From positions 1,116,001 through 1,180,000 of the forward strand of contig CAWFNX010000005.1 of assembly GCA_963817335.1 (NCBI GenBank): a DNA stretch of 64,000 nucleotides. Reading direction: 5' to 3'. The notes below the pieces were generated by a model. It did no database searches, was not told the DNA's origin, and saw nothing but the letters and a program-made list of their open reading frames with translations. The stretch comes from AV40 sp963817335 (GTDB lineage: Bacteria > Verrucomicrobiota > Verrucomicrobiia > Chthoniobacterales > UBA10450). Position numbers and translations under genes: made by a program. Shown here in pieces: positions 32,450 to 41,496 of this stretch (the stretch's first letter is position 1; each line of letters begins with the position of its first letter).

Positions 32450-33931
32450 ATGAAACTAACGACCACGTTTGCGGGCATGGTTTTGTTAATTTGTATTAAC
32501 GTTTCACTTTCGGCCGGGGACGACGCGCGATTCACTCAAACATCGGCCGAGGCGACCCGGCTGAGCGATACCGCCGAAGGAAAAGCCTACGATGCGGAAT
32601 TTGGAAAAGTCGTCAGTCCCCGAATAAGCGCCATCGTCGGCGAATGCACCAAAAACCTTGGACCGCGGATCGACTTTCAGGTGGTTTTCATTTTCGGCGC
32701 CGACGGTCGGGTTCAGGAGGTTCTGACCGCAAGCGATCAGCCGGGCGCAAAGTGTGTTGGCGAGAAATTGCGCAATTTGCAACTGTCTCCGCCGCCTCGA
32801 GCGGGCTGGCCGGTCAAATTCGGGGTCAACATCAACCCGGACAACGGCCTGATGTTGCTCACGTCGGCATTGAAACTTATGGCCACCGGCACTTGGGAAG
32901 TGGACGCGACCCTCGACCGCGGAGTCAAAATGCGGATTCACGGACTGCTCGCCGGCGACGATTTTGATCTCACTCTTGAGCCGGAGGGCAGAAACGCGGT
33001 TCGACAGATTGCAATCAAAGACAGGATTTGGGCCAGCTTTGACGGCGGCAAGACTTGGAAACTTCAAACCACTCCCGAGCAGGCGACGTTCCGGCGGGTT
33101 TACAACTTCGTTCACAATCCAATTCGCCCCGACGTGACGTTGCCTGCGATGGAAGTTGCCGAGCAGCAAACACGGGATGGCGAAAAGTGGATGCGCGTTC
33201 GTCCAAAAGGTTCGGCCAAGAAGCAGTCGACCGCCGTGGATTACTGGTTTGCCATCAGCCAGGATTCGAAACGTAACGGTGTTCGGCGCTACGAAGGTCC
33301 AGTGACGGAACCCGGGCATGAAAAGGAACCGTTACACTGCATTGCGACGTATCAGCCCGCGAACGACAAAACGATCCAGCCGCCTGCCGACGCATCTGGA
33401 GAGCAGAGCACGGTTCAACCGGCGCCGCCGCCGACGGAAAAATCCGGAAGCGGGGTAAGTCTTTACGACGGAAAACTCAAGATCGATGTGCCAGCCAATT
33501 TCGTTCGCGAGCCGGACGATCCCAAAGAACCGAAGACAGTTGCCAAGTTTCTGCATGAAGGCGAAGGCGCAGCGTGGGGAGAAGTTTTGCGTGGAACTCA
33601 CGGGCTCACTCCGGACAAGCTCGACGGCTATTTGAAAATGCGCGTGGCCGAATATTCCAAAGGATTCAGCTGGTTGCCGAAAGATTCGCACCTGCAATGG
33701 CTCAAGAAAGAGATCGTCACCATCGACGGACGAAAATGGGCCGACTGGCGTTACGTTCCAATGAAAAAGGGAATGAAGGATTATCGGAATAACCCGGTTT
33801 ACACGCGTTTCCTAACGACTTCCTACAAAGGCCAGCTCCTGGAGATCATGTTCACCAGCAACTTGGACACGGATCCCAGGCGGAAAGAGGAGATCGACCA
33901 TATCATGGACTCGGTGCACCTTGAAGAATGA
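32450..33931 (+). CDS. Hypothetical secreted protein
   Basis: This 493-residue protein is not recognised. It has signal peptide MKLTTTFAGMVLLICINVSLSAG. An N-terminal region with CTKNLGPRIDFQVVFIFGADGRVQEVL resembles TonB-like energy-transduction or exported regulatory domains only loosely. A middle beta-rich domain (TWEVDATLDRGVKMRIHGLL) and a Pro-rich linker (about 318-335) follow. The C-terminal domain, KIDVPANFVREPDDPKEPKT ... GQLLEIMFTSNLDTD, looks like the exported domain seen in similar hypothetical proteins. It is divergent from the interrupted gene. Confidence 0.65.
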   Translation: MKLTTTFAGMVLLICINVSLSAGDDARFTQTSAEATRLSDTAEGKAYDAEFGKVVSPRISAIVGECTKNLGPRIDFQVVFIFGADGRVQEVLTASDQPGAKCVGEKLRNLQLSPPPRAGWPVKFGVNINPDNGLMLLTSALKLMATGTWEVDATLDRGVKMRIHGLLAGDDFDLTLEPEGRNAVRQIAIKDRIWASFDGGKTWKLQTTPEQATFRRVYNFVHNPIRPDVTLPAMEVAEQQTRDGEKWMRVRPKGSAKKQSTAVDYWFAISQDSKRNGVRRYEGPVTEPGHEKEPLHCIATYQPANDKTIQPPADASGEQSTVQPAPPPTEKSGSGVSLYDGKLKIDVPANFVREPDDPKEPKTVAKFLHEGEGAAWGEVLRGTHGLTPDKLDGYLKMRVAEYSKGFSWLPKDSHLQWLKKEIVTIDGRKWADWRYVPMKKGMKDYRNNPVYTRFLTTSYKGQLLEIMFTSNLDTDPRRKEEIDHIMDSVHLEE

Positions 33932-33953
33932 CGTAGCAACGCGGATGGCGTTT

Positions 33954-34373
33954 ATGAACAAAAGATTCAGGCACACCTGGTTAGCTGGAATTTTGATTCT
34001 GTTGTTATTTCCACACGCTTTTGCCGACACCGATTTTTCGACATTCTGGAAAAAATTTAGGTCCGCGGTGATCGGTGGAGACAAAGAGGCAGTCGCGGAG
34101 ATGACGAAATTTCCACTTTCGATGCCGTATTCGGTAAAAGCGGTAAAGAACAAGTCGGATTTCTTGCGCCGTTACAATGAAATTTTCAACGGCGAGGCGA
34201 ACGCCGCGCAATGTTTTGGAAGCGCCCAACCGCAAAAAGAATCCGAGCGATATGAGATCTACTGTCCGTTCAAGAAGACGCCGAACGACAAGGAGAACGC
34301 GCCGATCCGCTTTGTGTTTGAACGGACCAAGGGCGGTTGGAAATTTGCTGGCCTCGACAACATCAACGAATAG
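33954..34373 (+). CDS. Hypothetical secreted protein, NTF2-like
   Basis: This 139-residue exported protein has signal peptide (MNKRFRHTWLAGILILLLFPHAFA) from the ATG at 33954. An alternative ATG lies three codons upstream. The mature part, TFWKKFRSAVIGGDKEAVAE ... FLRRYNEIFN ... RFVFERTKGGWKFAGLDNI, has the helix-strand layout of small NTF2-like domains, a weak inference. It follows the 493-residue secreted protein by 22 bases on the same strand. Confidence 0.65.
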   Translation: MNKRFRHTWLAGILILLLFPHAFADTDFSTFWKKFRSAVIGGDKEAVAEMTKFPLSMPYSVKAVKNKSDFLRRYNEIFNGEANAAQCFGSAQPQKESERYEIYCPFKKTPNDKENAPIRFVFERTKGGWKFAGLDNINE

Positions 34374-34382
34374 GCACACTCA

Positions 34383-34409
34383 CATCAGGCCAGTCGGCTA
34401 ACCCTGATG
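34383..34409. terminator. Small hairpin at the convergent junction before recQ's end
   Basis: CATCAGG (34383-34389) pairs with CCTGATG (34403-34409). The 13-base loop contains the recQ stop codon. There is no T-tract, so its role as a bidirectional terminator is only a possibility. Confidence 0.3.
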
Positions 34410-36230
34410 CGCGGGAAATGTCCGCTTGGTGTTGCGCGCCAAATAATCCTTAATCGCATCAATAAAGGTCTCGGCGAAATCGCGCTGCTTTTGTTGGCCG
34501 ACGCCGGCAATCCGGCCGAACTCGACCGTCGTCGTAGGATAAGCGCGCGCCATTTCCCGAAGCGAAACATCGGAAAAAATCACGTAGGCCGGGACGTCAC
34601 GTTTGTCCGCGATCTCGCGCCGCAAAGCGCGAAGCCGTTCAAACAGCGCTTCGTCGCATTCGATTTCACCGGCCCGACGCTTCGATCGTTTGCGGGTCTC
34701 GACGTCGAACGGTTTTGTCAGCGTGATCGGCGTTCGTTCGCGTAACGCGGCCAATCCCGTTCCGGTTAATTGCAGGGTCGCGAACTTTCCTGGCGCGGCC
34801 GCCACCAATCCCAGGCGCGACAATTCTCTTCCAATTGCCTGCCACGCGTCGCGTTTTAACTCGTTTCCGATTCCGTAAGTAGAGAGTTGATCGTGGCCGC
34901 GCTGTCGGATCGGTTCCGTGTCTGCGCCACACAGGACGTCGACAATGTGATTCAATCCGAATCCGAAGCCGTGCTTCTCGTGAATGCGATACACGCACGA
35001 GAGAAATTTTTGCGCGGCCACCGTGCCATCGAACGTTTCGCGCGGGGTCAGGCAATTATCGCAGCCGTCGCACGGCACGGTCTGAAGTTCTTCGCCGAAA
35101 TAACGGAGCATCGTCGCTCGCCGGCATTCGCGGGTCTCGGCGTAATGAATCATCTCGCGCAACTGCTCACGCGCGATCAGTTGTTCCCGTTCGCTTTTTT
35201 CTTCAATGAAACGCTTTTGTTTCACCACATCGCTCGCGCTGAAAAGCAACACGCACTCACTCGGCAATCCGTCACGGCCCGCGCGTCCTGTCTCCTGATA
35301 ATAGCTCTCGATGTTCTTCGGCAGATCGTGATGCAATACGAAACGCACATTCGGTTTGTTGATTCCCATTCCGAACGCGATTGTGGCCGTGATCACGCGC
35401 GTGTCGTCGCGTAGAAATTGTTCCTGGTGCTTTCCTCGATCAGTCGACTCGAGTCCCGCGTGATACGGCTTTGCTTTGATTCCGTCGCTGTTCAATTTTG
35501 TCGCGAGCGAGTCGGCCGTCTTTCTGCTCGCGCAATAAACGATGCCGCTCTCGTCAGGTCGGGCGCGAATAAAGGTCAGCACTTGTTCGTAAGGCGACGA
35601 TTTAGGGACCACCCGATAGGTAAGATTCGGACGATTAAAACTGGCTACATAGCAGCGCGCGTCGTCCAAATGCAATTGATTGACGATGTCTTTGCGCACC
35701 CGCTCGGTCGCGGTGGCGGTTAGCGCCATGATCGGCACATCCGGCAAATGTCTGCGCAGTTTTTTCAACTCGCGATATTCCGGTCGGAAATCGTGGCCCC
35801 ATTCGCTGATGCAATGCGCTTCATCGATCGCGATTTGCTCAATGTTCCAGTTCAACGCGCGTTCGAGAAATCCATCGAGCATCAACCGCTCCGGCGCGAC
35901 GTAGAGCAGCCGGCATTCACCATGGTTCAATTTGCGCAATCGTTCAGTCGCTTCCTGCCGATCTAACGAGGAATTCAGAAAGGTCGCCGCGATCCCGCTC
36001 GCTTGGAGCGCATCGACCTGATCTTTCATCAGCGAGATGAGCGGCGACACCACGATCGTCAATCCGCTGCGCAACAACGCCGGCAATTGGAAACAAAGCG
36101 ATTTTCCGCCACCCGTCGGCATCAGGGCAAAGACATCGCGCCCGGCCAACGCATCCCGGATAATTTCTTCCTGCAGTGGACGAAATTTATCGTAGCCGAA
36201 ATGTTTCTTTAGGGTCCTGGGGAGATCCAT
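34398..36230 (-). CDS. recQ: ATP-dependent DNA helicase RecQ
   Basis: This 610-residue superfamily 2 helicase unwinds DNA 3'-5' in recombination and repair. Walker A is MPTGGGKS (residues 37-44) and the DEAH box is IAIDEAHCISEWGHDFRPEY. Motif VI is QETGRAGRDGLPSEC. A zinc-binding cluster (CRRATML ... CDGCDNC) begins the RQC domain, and a C-terminal HRDC domain is present (LRALRREIADKRDVPAYVIF). All domains of E. coli-type RecQ are complete, so it should be functional. Confidence 0.97.
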   Translation of the reverse strand: MDLPRTLKKHFGYDKFRPLQEEIIRDALAGRDVFALMPTGGGKSLCFQLPALLRSGLTIVVSPLISLMKDQVDALQASGIAATFLNSSLDRQEATERLRKLNHGECRLLYVAPERLMLDGFLERALNWNIEQIAIDEAHCISEWGHDFRPEYRELKKLRRHLPDVPIMALTATATERVRKDIVNQLHLDDARCYVASFNRPNLTYRVVPKSSPYEQVLTFIRARPDESGIVYCASRKTADSLATKLNSDGIKAKPYHAGLESTDRGKHQEQFLRDDTRVITATIAFGMGINKPNVRFVLHHDLPKNIESYYQETGRAGRDGLPSECVLLFSASDVVKQKRFIEEKSEREQLIAREQLREMIHYAETRECRRATMLRYFGEELQTVPCDGCDNCLTPRETFDGTVAAQKFLSCVYRIHEKHGFGFGLNHIVDVLCGADTEPIRQRGHDQLSTYGIGNELKRDAWQAIGRELSRLGLVAAAPGKFATLQLTGTGLAALRERTPITLTKPFDVETRKRSKRRAGEIECDEALFERLRALRREIADKRDVPAYVIFSDVSLREMARAYPTTTVEFGRIAGVGQQKQRDFAETFIDAIKDYLARNTKRTFPAHQG

Positions 36231-36267
36231 CCAAGCGTTTTATCCGGCCTTGGGCTCGTCAGACAAC

Positions 36268-38109
36268 TCAATTAGCGCGGCGCTCTTTGATTGCCTGGAG
36301 AATATCTGCGATTACTTCACCGCGCGGTTTGGCGCCGAGATTACCTTTCCCGTGCACGCGAACGCTGACCGCGCCGGCTTCCATGTCGCGCTTACCAATC
36401 ACCAACATGGTGTGGACTTTCATTTGTTCCGCGCGCTGGATTTTGCCGTTGATTTGGTCGGTGCTCTTATCGATCTCAGCGCGAACATATTTCGCGCGCA
36501 GCTCCTTCAGGATCGCCCTCGAGTAATCCAGCAGATTCGCGTCGTCGCCGATTGTTAAGATCCGGACCTGCTCGGGTGACAACCACAACGGGAAATTGCC
36601 GGCATAGTGCTCGATTAGAAATCCGATGAAGCGCTCATGGGTGCCGAGCGGCGCGCGATGAATGCAGATCGGCGTCTTCTCGGTGTTGTCTTTGTCTTTG
36701 TAACGAAGATCAAAGCTTCGCGGCTGGGCGAAATCGACCTGGTTGGTGGCGATCGAAAATTCGCGGCCGATCACGCTCCAGACCTGGACGTCGATCTTTG
36801 GTCCATAGAACGCGGCTTCGTTCGGCACTTCCACATAGTTGATCCCGGAATTCTTTAAGACGTTACGGGTCATGTCTTCGGTTTTCTTCCAAAGCTCCGG
36901 CTCGTTTACGAATTTCTGCCCGAGCTTGGACGGATCGTGGGTCGAGAAACGCATGAGATATTTCTCAAGGCCAAACAGCTTGAAGTAATTGAGATACATC
37001 TCGTTCACCGCGTTGAACTCGGATTCGAATTGCTCCGGGGTCATGTAGAGATGGGCGTCGTTCATCTGCATCGAGCGGACCCGCATCAACCCAAACAATT
37101 CGCCGCTCTGCTCGTATCGATGACAGAATCCGTATTCGGCCAGCCGCAATGGGAGATCGCGATAACTCCGCGGCAGCGCGGCATACAACTTGTGATGATG
37201 CGGACAATTCATCGCTTTCAGATAGTAACGCTGCGTAACGGAGTCTTCGCCGCCATGTTCGTGCAGTTCCATCGGCGGAAACATCGATTCCGCGTAGTAG
37301 GGGATGTGGCCGCTCTTTCGGTACAAACTTTCACGCGCAATGTTCACCGTGCGCACCCGCTGATATCCGGCCGCGAACTCCGTTTCCTTCGCCAGCTTCT
37401 CGAGTTCCTCGATAATCGCGGCCCCGCGTGGCAACCAGAGCGGCAAACCCGGACCGACATCTTCGTCGATCACGTAAATCTCAAGTTCTTTGCCGAGCTT
37501 GCGGTGGTCGCGCTTCTTCGCTTCCTCGAGCATCGTGAAATACTCGTCGAGCTCTTTTCTGGTTTTGAACGCCGTGCCGTAAATGCGCTGGAGCTGGGGA
37601 TTTTTTTCGTCGCCCTTGTAGTAGGCGCTGGCGACGCTGGTGAGTTTGAACGCGCCGACGTTTCCTGTCCGCATCACGTGCGGGCCGGCGCAGAGATCAA
37701 TGAAATCGCCGTTGCGATAGAGTGAAATTTTTTCGCCGGCTGGAATGTTCTCGATGATATCCAGTTTGAACTTGCTCGGCTCCTGGCGATCGCCCAACGC
37801 GGCGAGCCGGCCTTTTTTGCCCAGTTCGAGCGCTTCGTCGCGCGAAACTTCCACTTTTTCGAAGGGATGGTTCGCCTTGATCTCCTTTTTCATCTCGGCT
37901 TCGATCTTTTCGAAATCCTCCGGCGAGATGCGGTGGGAAAGATCGACATCATAATAAAAGCCGTTCTCGACCGGTGGCCCGGCGGCGAACTGCGCCTCCG
38001 GCCAGATCTTGAGGATGGCGGTCGCGAGCACATGCGACGCCGAATGCCGGAGGCGTTCAATGTCCGTCATCTGGGCGCGTTGCTCTAAGGTCTTGCGGTC
38101 GTCATTCAT
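36268..38109 (-). CDS. thrS: Threonyl-tRNA synthetase lacking the TGS domain
   Basis: This 613-residue class II enzyme charges tRNA-Thr. It begins almost directly with the editing domain (RLRHSASHVLATAILKIWPEA, later YYDVDLSHRI) and so lacks the N-terminal TGS domain of the E. coli form. The catalytic core is intact: zinc ligand Cys in KAMNCPHHHKLY, motif 2 CHRYEQSGELFGLMRVR, motif 3 APLGTHERFIGFLIEHYAG. The anticodon-binding domain is also intact (PLWLSPEQVRILTIGDD). The TGS-less architecture is known in some bacteria. Confidence 0.97.
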   Translation of the reverse strand: MNDDRKTLEQRAQMTDIERLRHSASHVLATAILKIWPEAQFAAGPPVENGFYYDVDLSHRISPEDFEKIEAEMKKEIKANHPFEKVEVSRDEALELGKKGRLAALGDRQEPSKFKLDIIENIPAGEKISLYRNGDFIDLCAGPHVMRTGNVGAFKLTSVASAYYKGDEKNPQLQRIYGTAFKTRKELDEYFTMLEEAKKRDHRKLGKELEIYVIDEDVGPGLPLWLPRGAAIIEELEKLAKETEFAAGYQRVRTVNIARESLYRKSGHIPYYAESMFPPMELHEHGGEDSVTQRYYLKAMNCPHHHKLYAALPRSYRDLPLRLAEYGFCHRYEQSGELFGLMRVRSMQMNDAHLYMTPEQFESEFNAVNEMYLNYFKLFGLEKYLMRFSTHDPSKLGQKFVNEPELWKKTEDMTRNVLKNSGINYVEVPNEAAFYGPKIDVQVWSVIGREFSIATNQVDFAQPRSFDLRYKDKDNTEKTPICIHRAPLGTHERFIGFLIEHYAGNFPLWLSPEQVRILTIGDDANLLDYSRAILKELRAKYVRAEIDKSTDQINGKIQRAEQMKVHTMLVIGKRDMEAGAVSVRVHGKGNLGAKPRGEVIADILQAIKERRAN

Positions 38110-38183
38110 GAAAGGCGGGAGAAAATAACCACGAAGACCACGAAGGGAAAGAATTTGTCGGCGTGAAGCTGTCCCCGCGTGCG

Positions 38184-38189
38184 TATAAT
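38184..38189 (+). promoter_or_regulatory. Perfect -10 box TATAAT directly before pcm
   Basis: TATAAT lies seven bases before the preferred ATG of pcm at 38197. Transcription would then start at or beside the ATG, giving a leaderless mRNA. No good -35 hexamer is seen at normal spacing and no Shine-Dalgarno precedes the ATG. Confidence 0.4.
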
Positions 38190-38196
38190 TCTACGG

Positions 38197-38949
38197 ATGA
38201 CACGAATTTCCCGATGGCTGGGCTTTTTGCTAATCACGGTGGCGAGCTGCCATCGTGGCCCGACTGTGACCTCAGAATTCGCGTCGGAACGACAAAAGAT
38301 GGTCGAGGAACAGCTCAAGCCTCGAGGGATTCATGATCAACGGGTGCTGACGGCAATGGCGAAAGTGCCGCGGGAAGAATTCCTTCCGGAAAATTTGCGC
38401 GCTCAGGCGTACTCGGACAGCGCATTGCCGATCGGGCACGACCAGACAATTTCGCAACCGTTCATCGTCGCGCTCATGACCGAGCAATTGCGGCCGCAAC
38501 CGAACGATCGCGTGCTCGAGATCGGCACAGGCTCCGGTTATCAAACGGCCGTGCTCGCCGAGCTGGTCAAAGATGTCTACACGATCGAGATCATCGAGCC
38601 ACTCGCGAAAGACGCGTCAGCGCGACTGTCGCGGCTCGGTTACGCGAACGCGCATGTAAAAGCGGGCGACGGTTTTCAAGGGTGGCCCGAGGCGGCACCG
38701 TTCGACGCGATCATCGTCACCTGCGCGCCGGACAAGGTTCCGCAGCCGCTCACCCAGCAACTCAAAGAAGACGGACGCATGATTATCCCGGTAGGCTCCG
38801 GCATAGACCAGCAACTCTATCTGCTGGAAAAGAAACATGGCCAGCTTGCGCAAACCGCGATTTTGCCGGTTCGGTTCGTTCCGATGATGGGGGAAGTGAC
38901 CGAGACTAAGGCAACCGGCGAATCGCCGTCTCCTCAACCTTCTCGCTGA
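38197..38949 (+). CDS. pcm: Protein-L-isoaspartate O-methyltransferase, lipoprotein type
   Basis: This 250-residue SAM-dependent enzyme repairs isoaspartyl residues in aged proteins. Family marks are RQKMVEEQLKPRGIHDQRVL, PREEFLPENLR, PIGHDQTISQPFIVALM and the SAM motif VLEIGTGSGYQTAVLAEL. Unlike cytoplasmic Pcm it has an N-terminal hydrophobic segment ending in lipobox VASC (Cys18), so it is probably exported and lipid-anchored. Exported Pcm-like proteins are known. The start at 38197 places the signal correctly. A GTG at 38179 would add six residues. Confidence 0.9.
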   Translation: MTRISRWLGFLLITVASCHRGPTVTSEFASERQKMVEEQLKPRGIHDQRVLTAMAKVPREEFLPENLRAQAYSDSALPIGHDQTISQPFIVALMTEQLRPQPNDRVLEIGTGSGYQTAVLAELVKDVYTIEIIEPLAKDASARLSRLGYANAHVKAGDGFQGWPEAAPFDAIIVTCAPDKVPQPLTQQLKEDGRMIIPVGSGIDQQLYLLEKKHGQLAQTAILPVRFVPMMGEVTETKATGESPSPQPSR

Positions 38950-38951
38950 GT

Positions 38952-39485
38952 TTACTTTTTAATCTCGGCCAGTTTTTTCAGGTCGAGACGTTTGATCCAC
39001 TCCTGAAGGTCTTTGGGGTCCTGGTTCTGCAATTGGACTTCAACAAAGTAACGCTTCGCCACCATCACCCACAGCGAAGCCTGTTTCTGATCTTTCTCGT
39101 AGGCCTCGAAGCCGGGATTGCCGTCGATGGTGACAGACTTGCTATAACCTTCGGGCGTCTCGCTGTTTTGCTTCCAGCCCGCGGTCGTCGCTTCGACGTA
39201 ATCGGGGTTGGCGACCGAATCGAGGATGCTGATCGAGGTTCGCGGGGCATCGGTAGCTTCGCCTTTTTCATAATCGCGATGGACGTTGGTGATTTTGAAT
39301 CCTCCGACATCGTCGCTCGAGCCTTCAGCCTTCTCGGCGGTCCAACCTGCCGGCGGCTCCGGCAAAATTGGAATTAATTTGGCCGGGTCGGCCACATCCG
39401 GGATCAAGTTCGGCTCATTTTGCGCGCGTACTTCTGCGGCAATCAAGCCGAGCGCCAATGTAAGAATACAGGCGGCCGTCTTCAT
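38952..39485 (-). CDS. Hypothetical secreted protein
   Basis: This 177-residue protein is not recognised. It has signal peptide MKTAACILTLALGLIAAEVRA, then LPEPPAGWTAEKAEGSSDDV, ISILDSVANPDYVEATTAGW, IDGNPGFEAYEKDQKQA and a C-terminal YFVEVQLQNQDPKDLQEWIKR. This resembles exported single-domain proteins with repeated strands and a final helix. It converges on pcm with only two bases between the stops. Confidence 0.7.
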   Translation of the reverse strand: MKTAACILTLALGLIAAEVRAQNEPNLIPDVADPAKLIPILPEPPAGWTAEKAEGSSDDVGGFKITNVHRDYEKGEATDAPRTSISILDSVANPDYVEATTAGWKQNSETPEGYSKSVTIDGNPGFEAYEKDQKQASLWVMVAKRYFVEVQLQNQDPKDLQEWIKRLDLKKLAEIKK

Positions 39486-39538
39486 CAGGGTCAGCTACTC
39501 GATTGACTTTGCTGGGATGCTTTGTCAAGAGGCGATCC

Positions 39539-40999
39539 ATGAGACGAACGTCCCATATCGCAATTGTGATCTCGGTCGTCGCGGTGGTCGTTCGAATCAT
39601 TGCTATCGATCATCCTTTCACCGACACCTGGAGCTGGCGGCAAAGCGACGTGGCCGCGATCGCCCGAAATTACTTCGAGGGCGGTTTTCATTTTGCCCAT
39701 CCCCAAATCGATTGGGCAGGCGATCAACCGGGTTATGTCGGCACGGAGTTCCCGATTCTGCCGTTTGTGGCTGCGCTTTGTTTTAGACTTCTTGGCCTTC
39801 ATGAATGGGTTGGACGAATTCAAGCGCTCATTTTCTTTGTTATCTCGTTGCCGTTCTTTTTTCTGCTTGTCCGCGAGATTGCCGGAGAAATTGTCGCGAC
39901 CTGGGCTTTGATTTCTTATTCGTTCGCGCCAGTTGGCATCATGGCCAGTCGATGTTTCATGCCGGATATACCGTCTCTGGCTCTTTCGCTGATTGGTTTA
40001 TATTTCTTTGCCCGTTGGCTCACCACTGAAAGGTCAACGGCGTTCGTTCTCGCGGCGCTCGCCATTTCATTATCGATCTTGATCAAACTACCGAGCGCGA
40101 TCATCGGGGCGCCGCTGGCTTGCATCTGCTTTCAGCGTTTCAGATTTTCAGCCTTTCAGCGGCTCCATTTGTGGCTTTTCGCGGCGATTGCGCTGTTACC
40201 TGCCGCGATCTGGTATTGGTACGCCTATCAGATCTCCCTGACATTTTATCCGCACCATTTCTTTGGCGCGGGGGGATTCAAAATCATGCCGTTGTCGTGG
40301 TACTGGAAAATCGCGCGAGAAATTCCAACCCTGACTCTGACTCCGCTTGTTTTCATTTTGGGCGCGATTGGCCTTTTTGTAGCCCGACAAATCTCCGGTG
40401 CGCGAGCGTTCTATTGGTGGCTCCTCGCGATGATTTTGTTCGTCATCGTCGTCGGATACGGGAACCGGCATCCGTGGTACCGTTTGCCGCTGGTTCCAAT
40501 CGCCGCGCTGTTTGCCGGCGTCGCATGCGAGTTTATCGGCAGGAAAATCCCAAATCGCGCGGCGAACGCGGTGGCGTCAATCTGTCTGCTCGCGCTGGTT
40601 GGTCTTTCGTCGATTGCCGCTTTACGCGTTTTTTATGAACCGAAAAACGGTCCACTCCGCGATGCGGGCTTGGAATTAAATGACATCACGCCTGAGGGTT
40701 CATTAATTGCAGCCGCCGATAACGGCGACCCGACAGTATTGTATTACGGTCATCGCAAAGGCTGGCATTTTCTGGAGAAGGACGGGATTTACTACGGCGA
40801 TCCGGATGGAAGCGCGCCGGCGATTGCCAATCTGGCAGAATTGCGAAGCAAAGGGGCAAAGTATCTCGTCTTTACTTCGAACACGGCGTGGTGGCTGGAT
40901 TTGTATCCCGAATTTAGAGAATATGTCCATGCGAACTCGGCGTTGATTGCAGCGACTTCCGAATTCAGCATCTATCGTCTCGACCCAATACAGAAATGA
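39539..40999 (+). CDS. GT39-family membrane glycosyltransferase
   Basis: This 486-residue protein has about eleven helices. The first extracytoplasmic loop carries IDHPFTDTWSWRQSDVAAIA, the Asp-containing loop of PMT/ArnT-type enzymes. The start at 39539 gives the first helix (MRRTSHIAIVISVVAVVVRI). It probably glycosylates a lipid or protein on the outer face of the membrane using a polyprenyl-linked sugar. Residues about 198-208 are encoded by a TTTCAGNN octamer array. The stop overlaps the acetyltransferase start (ATGA). Confidence 0.83.
   Translation: MRRTSHIAIVISVVAVVVRIIAIDHPFTDTWSWRQSDVAAIARNYFEGGFHFAHPQIDWAGDQPGYVGTEFPILPFVAALCFRLLGLHEWVGRIQALIFFVISLPFFFLLVREIAGEIVATWALISYSFAPVGIMASRCFMPDIPSLALSLIGLYFFARWLTTERSTAFVLAALAISLSILIKLPSAIIGAPLACICFQRFRFSAFQRLHLWLFAAIALLPAAIWYWYAYQISLTFYPHHFFGAGGFKIMPLSWYWKIAREIPTLTLTPLVFILGAIGLFVARQISGARAFYWWLLAMILFVIVVGYGNRHPWYRLPLVPIAALFAGVACEFIGRKIPNRAANAVASICLLALVGLSSIAALRVFYEPKNGPLRDAGLELNDITPEGSLIAAADNGDPTVLYYGHRKGWHFLEKDGIYYGDPDGSAPAIANLAELRSKGAKYLVFTSNTAWWLDLYPEFREYVHANSALIAATSEFSIYRLDPIQK
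40130..40161. repeat. Octamer array TTTCAGNN inside a GT39 gene
   Basis: Four consecutive octamers, TTTCAGCG, TTTCAGAT, TTTCAGCC and TTTCAGCG, lie within the coding sequence. They are translated as FQRFRFSAFQR between hydrophobic segments. Confidence 0.85.
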
Positions 41000-41490
41000 G
41001 CAAACCACACTTAACGATTCGCCCGGCGACGGTTGCCGACGTTCCGATTATTCTCGAATTGATCAGGGCCCTCGCGACATACGAACGAGCGCCGGATGAG
41101 GTGACAACCGACGAAGAAGGTCTCAGCGAGGTCTTGTTCGGAGAAAAGCCAGCCGCGGAAGTTTTGCTCGCATTTGAGAACGAGAGGGCGGTCGGTTTTG
41201 CCGTTTTCTTTTACAATTTTTCGACCTGGCTCGGGCGACCCGGACTCTATCTCGAAGATCTGTTCGTTAGGCTGGAAGATCGCGGCAAGGGTTATGGTCG
41301 CGCCTTGCTTGTTCAATTGGCAAAAATCGCGCGCGATCGCCGCTGTGGTCGAATGGAGTGGGCGGTGTTGGATTGGAATGAGCCGGCAATCAATTTTTAT
41401 CGAAAGCTGGGCGCCGAACCGATGCACGAATGGACGGTCTTCCGGTTGACGCGCCAGGAAATAGCAAAACTTGCAGATTCTGCGGTGTGA
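40996..41490 (+). CDS. GNAT family N-acetyltransferase
   Basis: This 164-residue acetyl-CoA-dependent transferase is closest by eye to the diamine/spermidine acetyltransferase subgroup: LTIRPATVADVPIILELIRALATYE, GFAVFFYNFSTWLGRPGLYLEDLFV. The acetyl-CoA loop is DRGKGYGRALL, followed by WNEPAINFYRKLGAEPM. The substrate is unknown, possibly polyamines. It overlaps the GT39 gene by 4 bases and converges on the CNNM-type gene. Confidence 0.88.
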   Translation: MSKPHLTIRPATVADVPIILELIRALATYERAPDEVTTDEEGLSEVLFGEKPAAEVLLAFENERAVGFAVFFYNFSTWLGRPGLYLEDLFVRLEDRGKGYGRALLVQLAKIARDRRCGRMEWAVLDWNEPAINFYRKLGAEPMHEWTVFRLTRQEIAKLADSAV

Positions 41491-41496
41491 TCTGAT

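Noticed and set aside
36937..37725. Long plus-strand open frame opposite thrS (262 codons)
   Set aside because: It is a shadow of a strongly conserved thrS on the other strand, with no family resemblance or start context.
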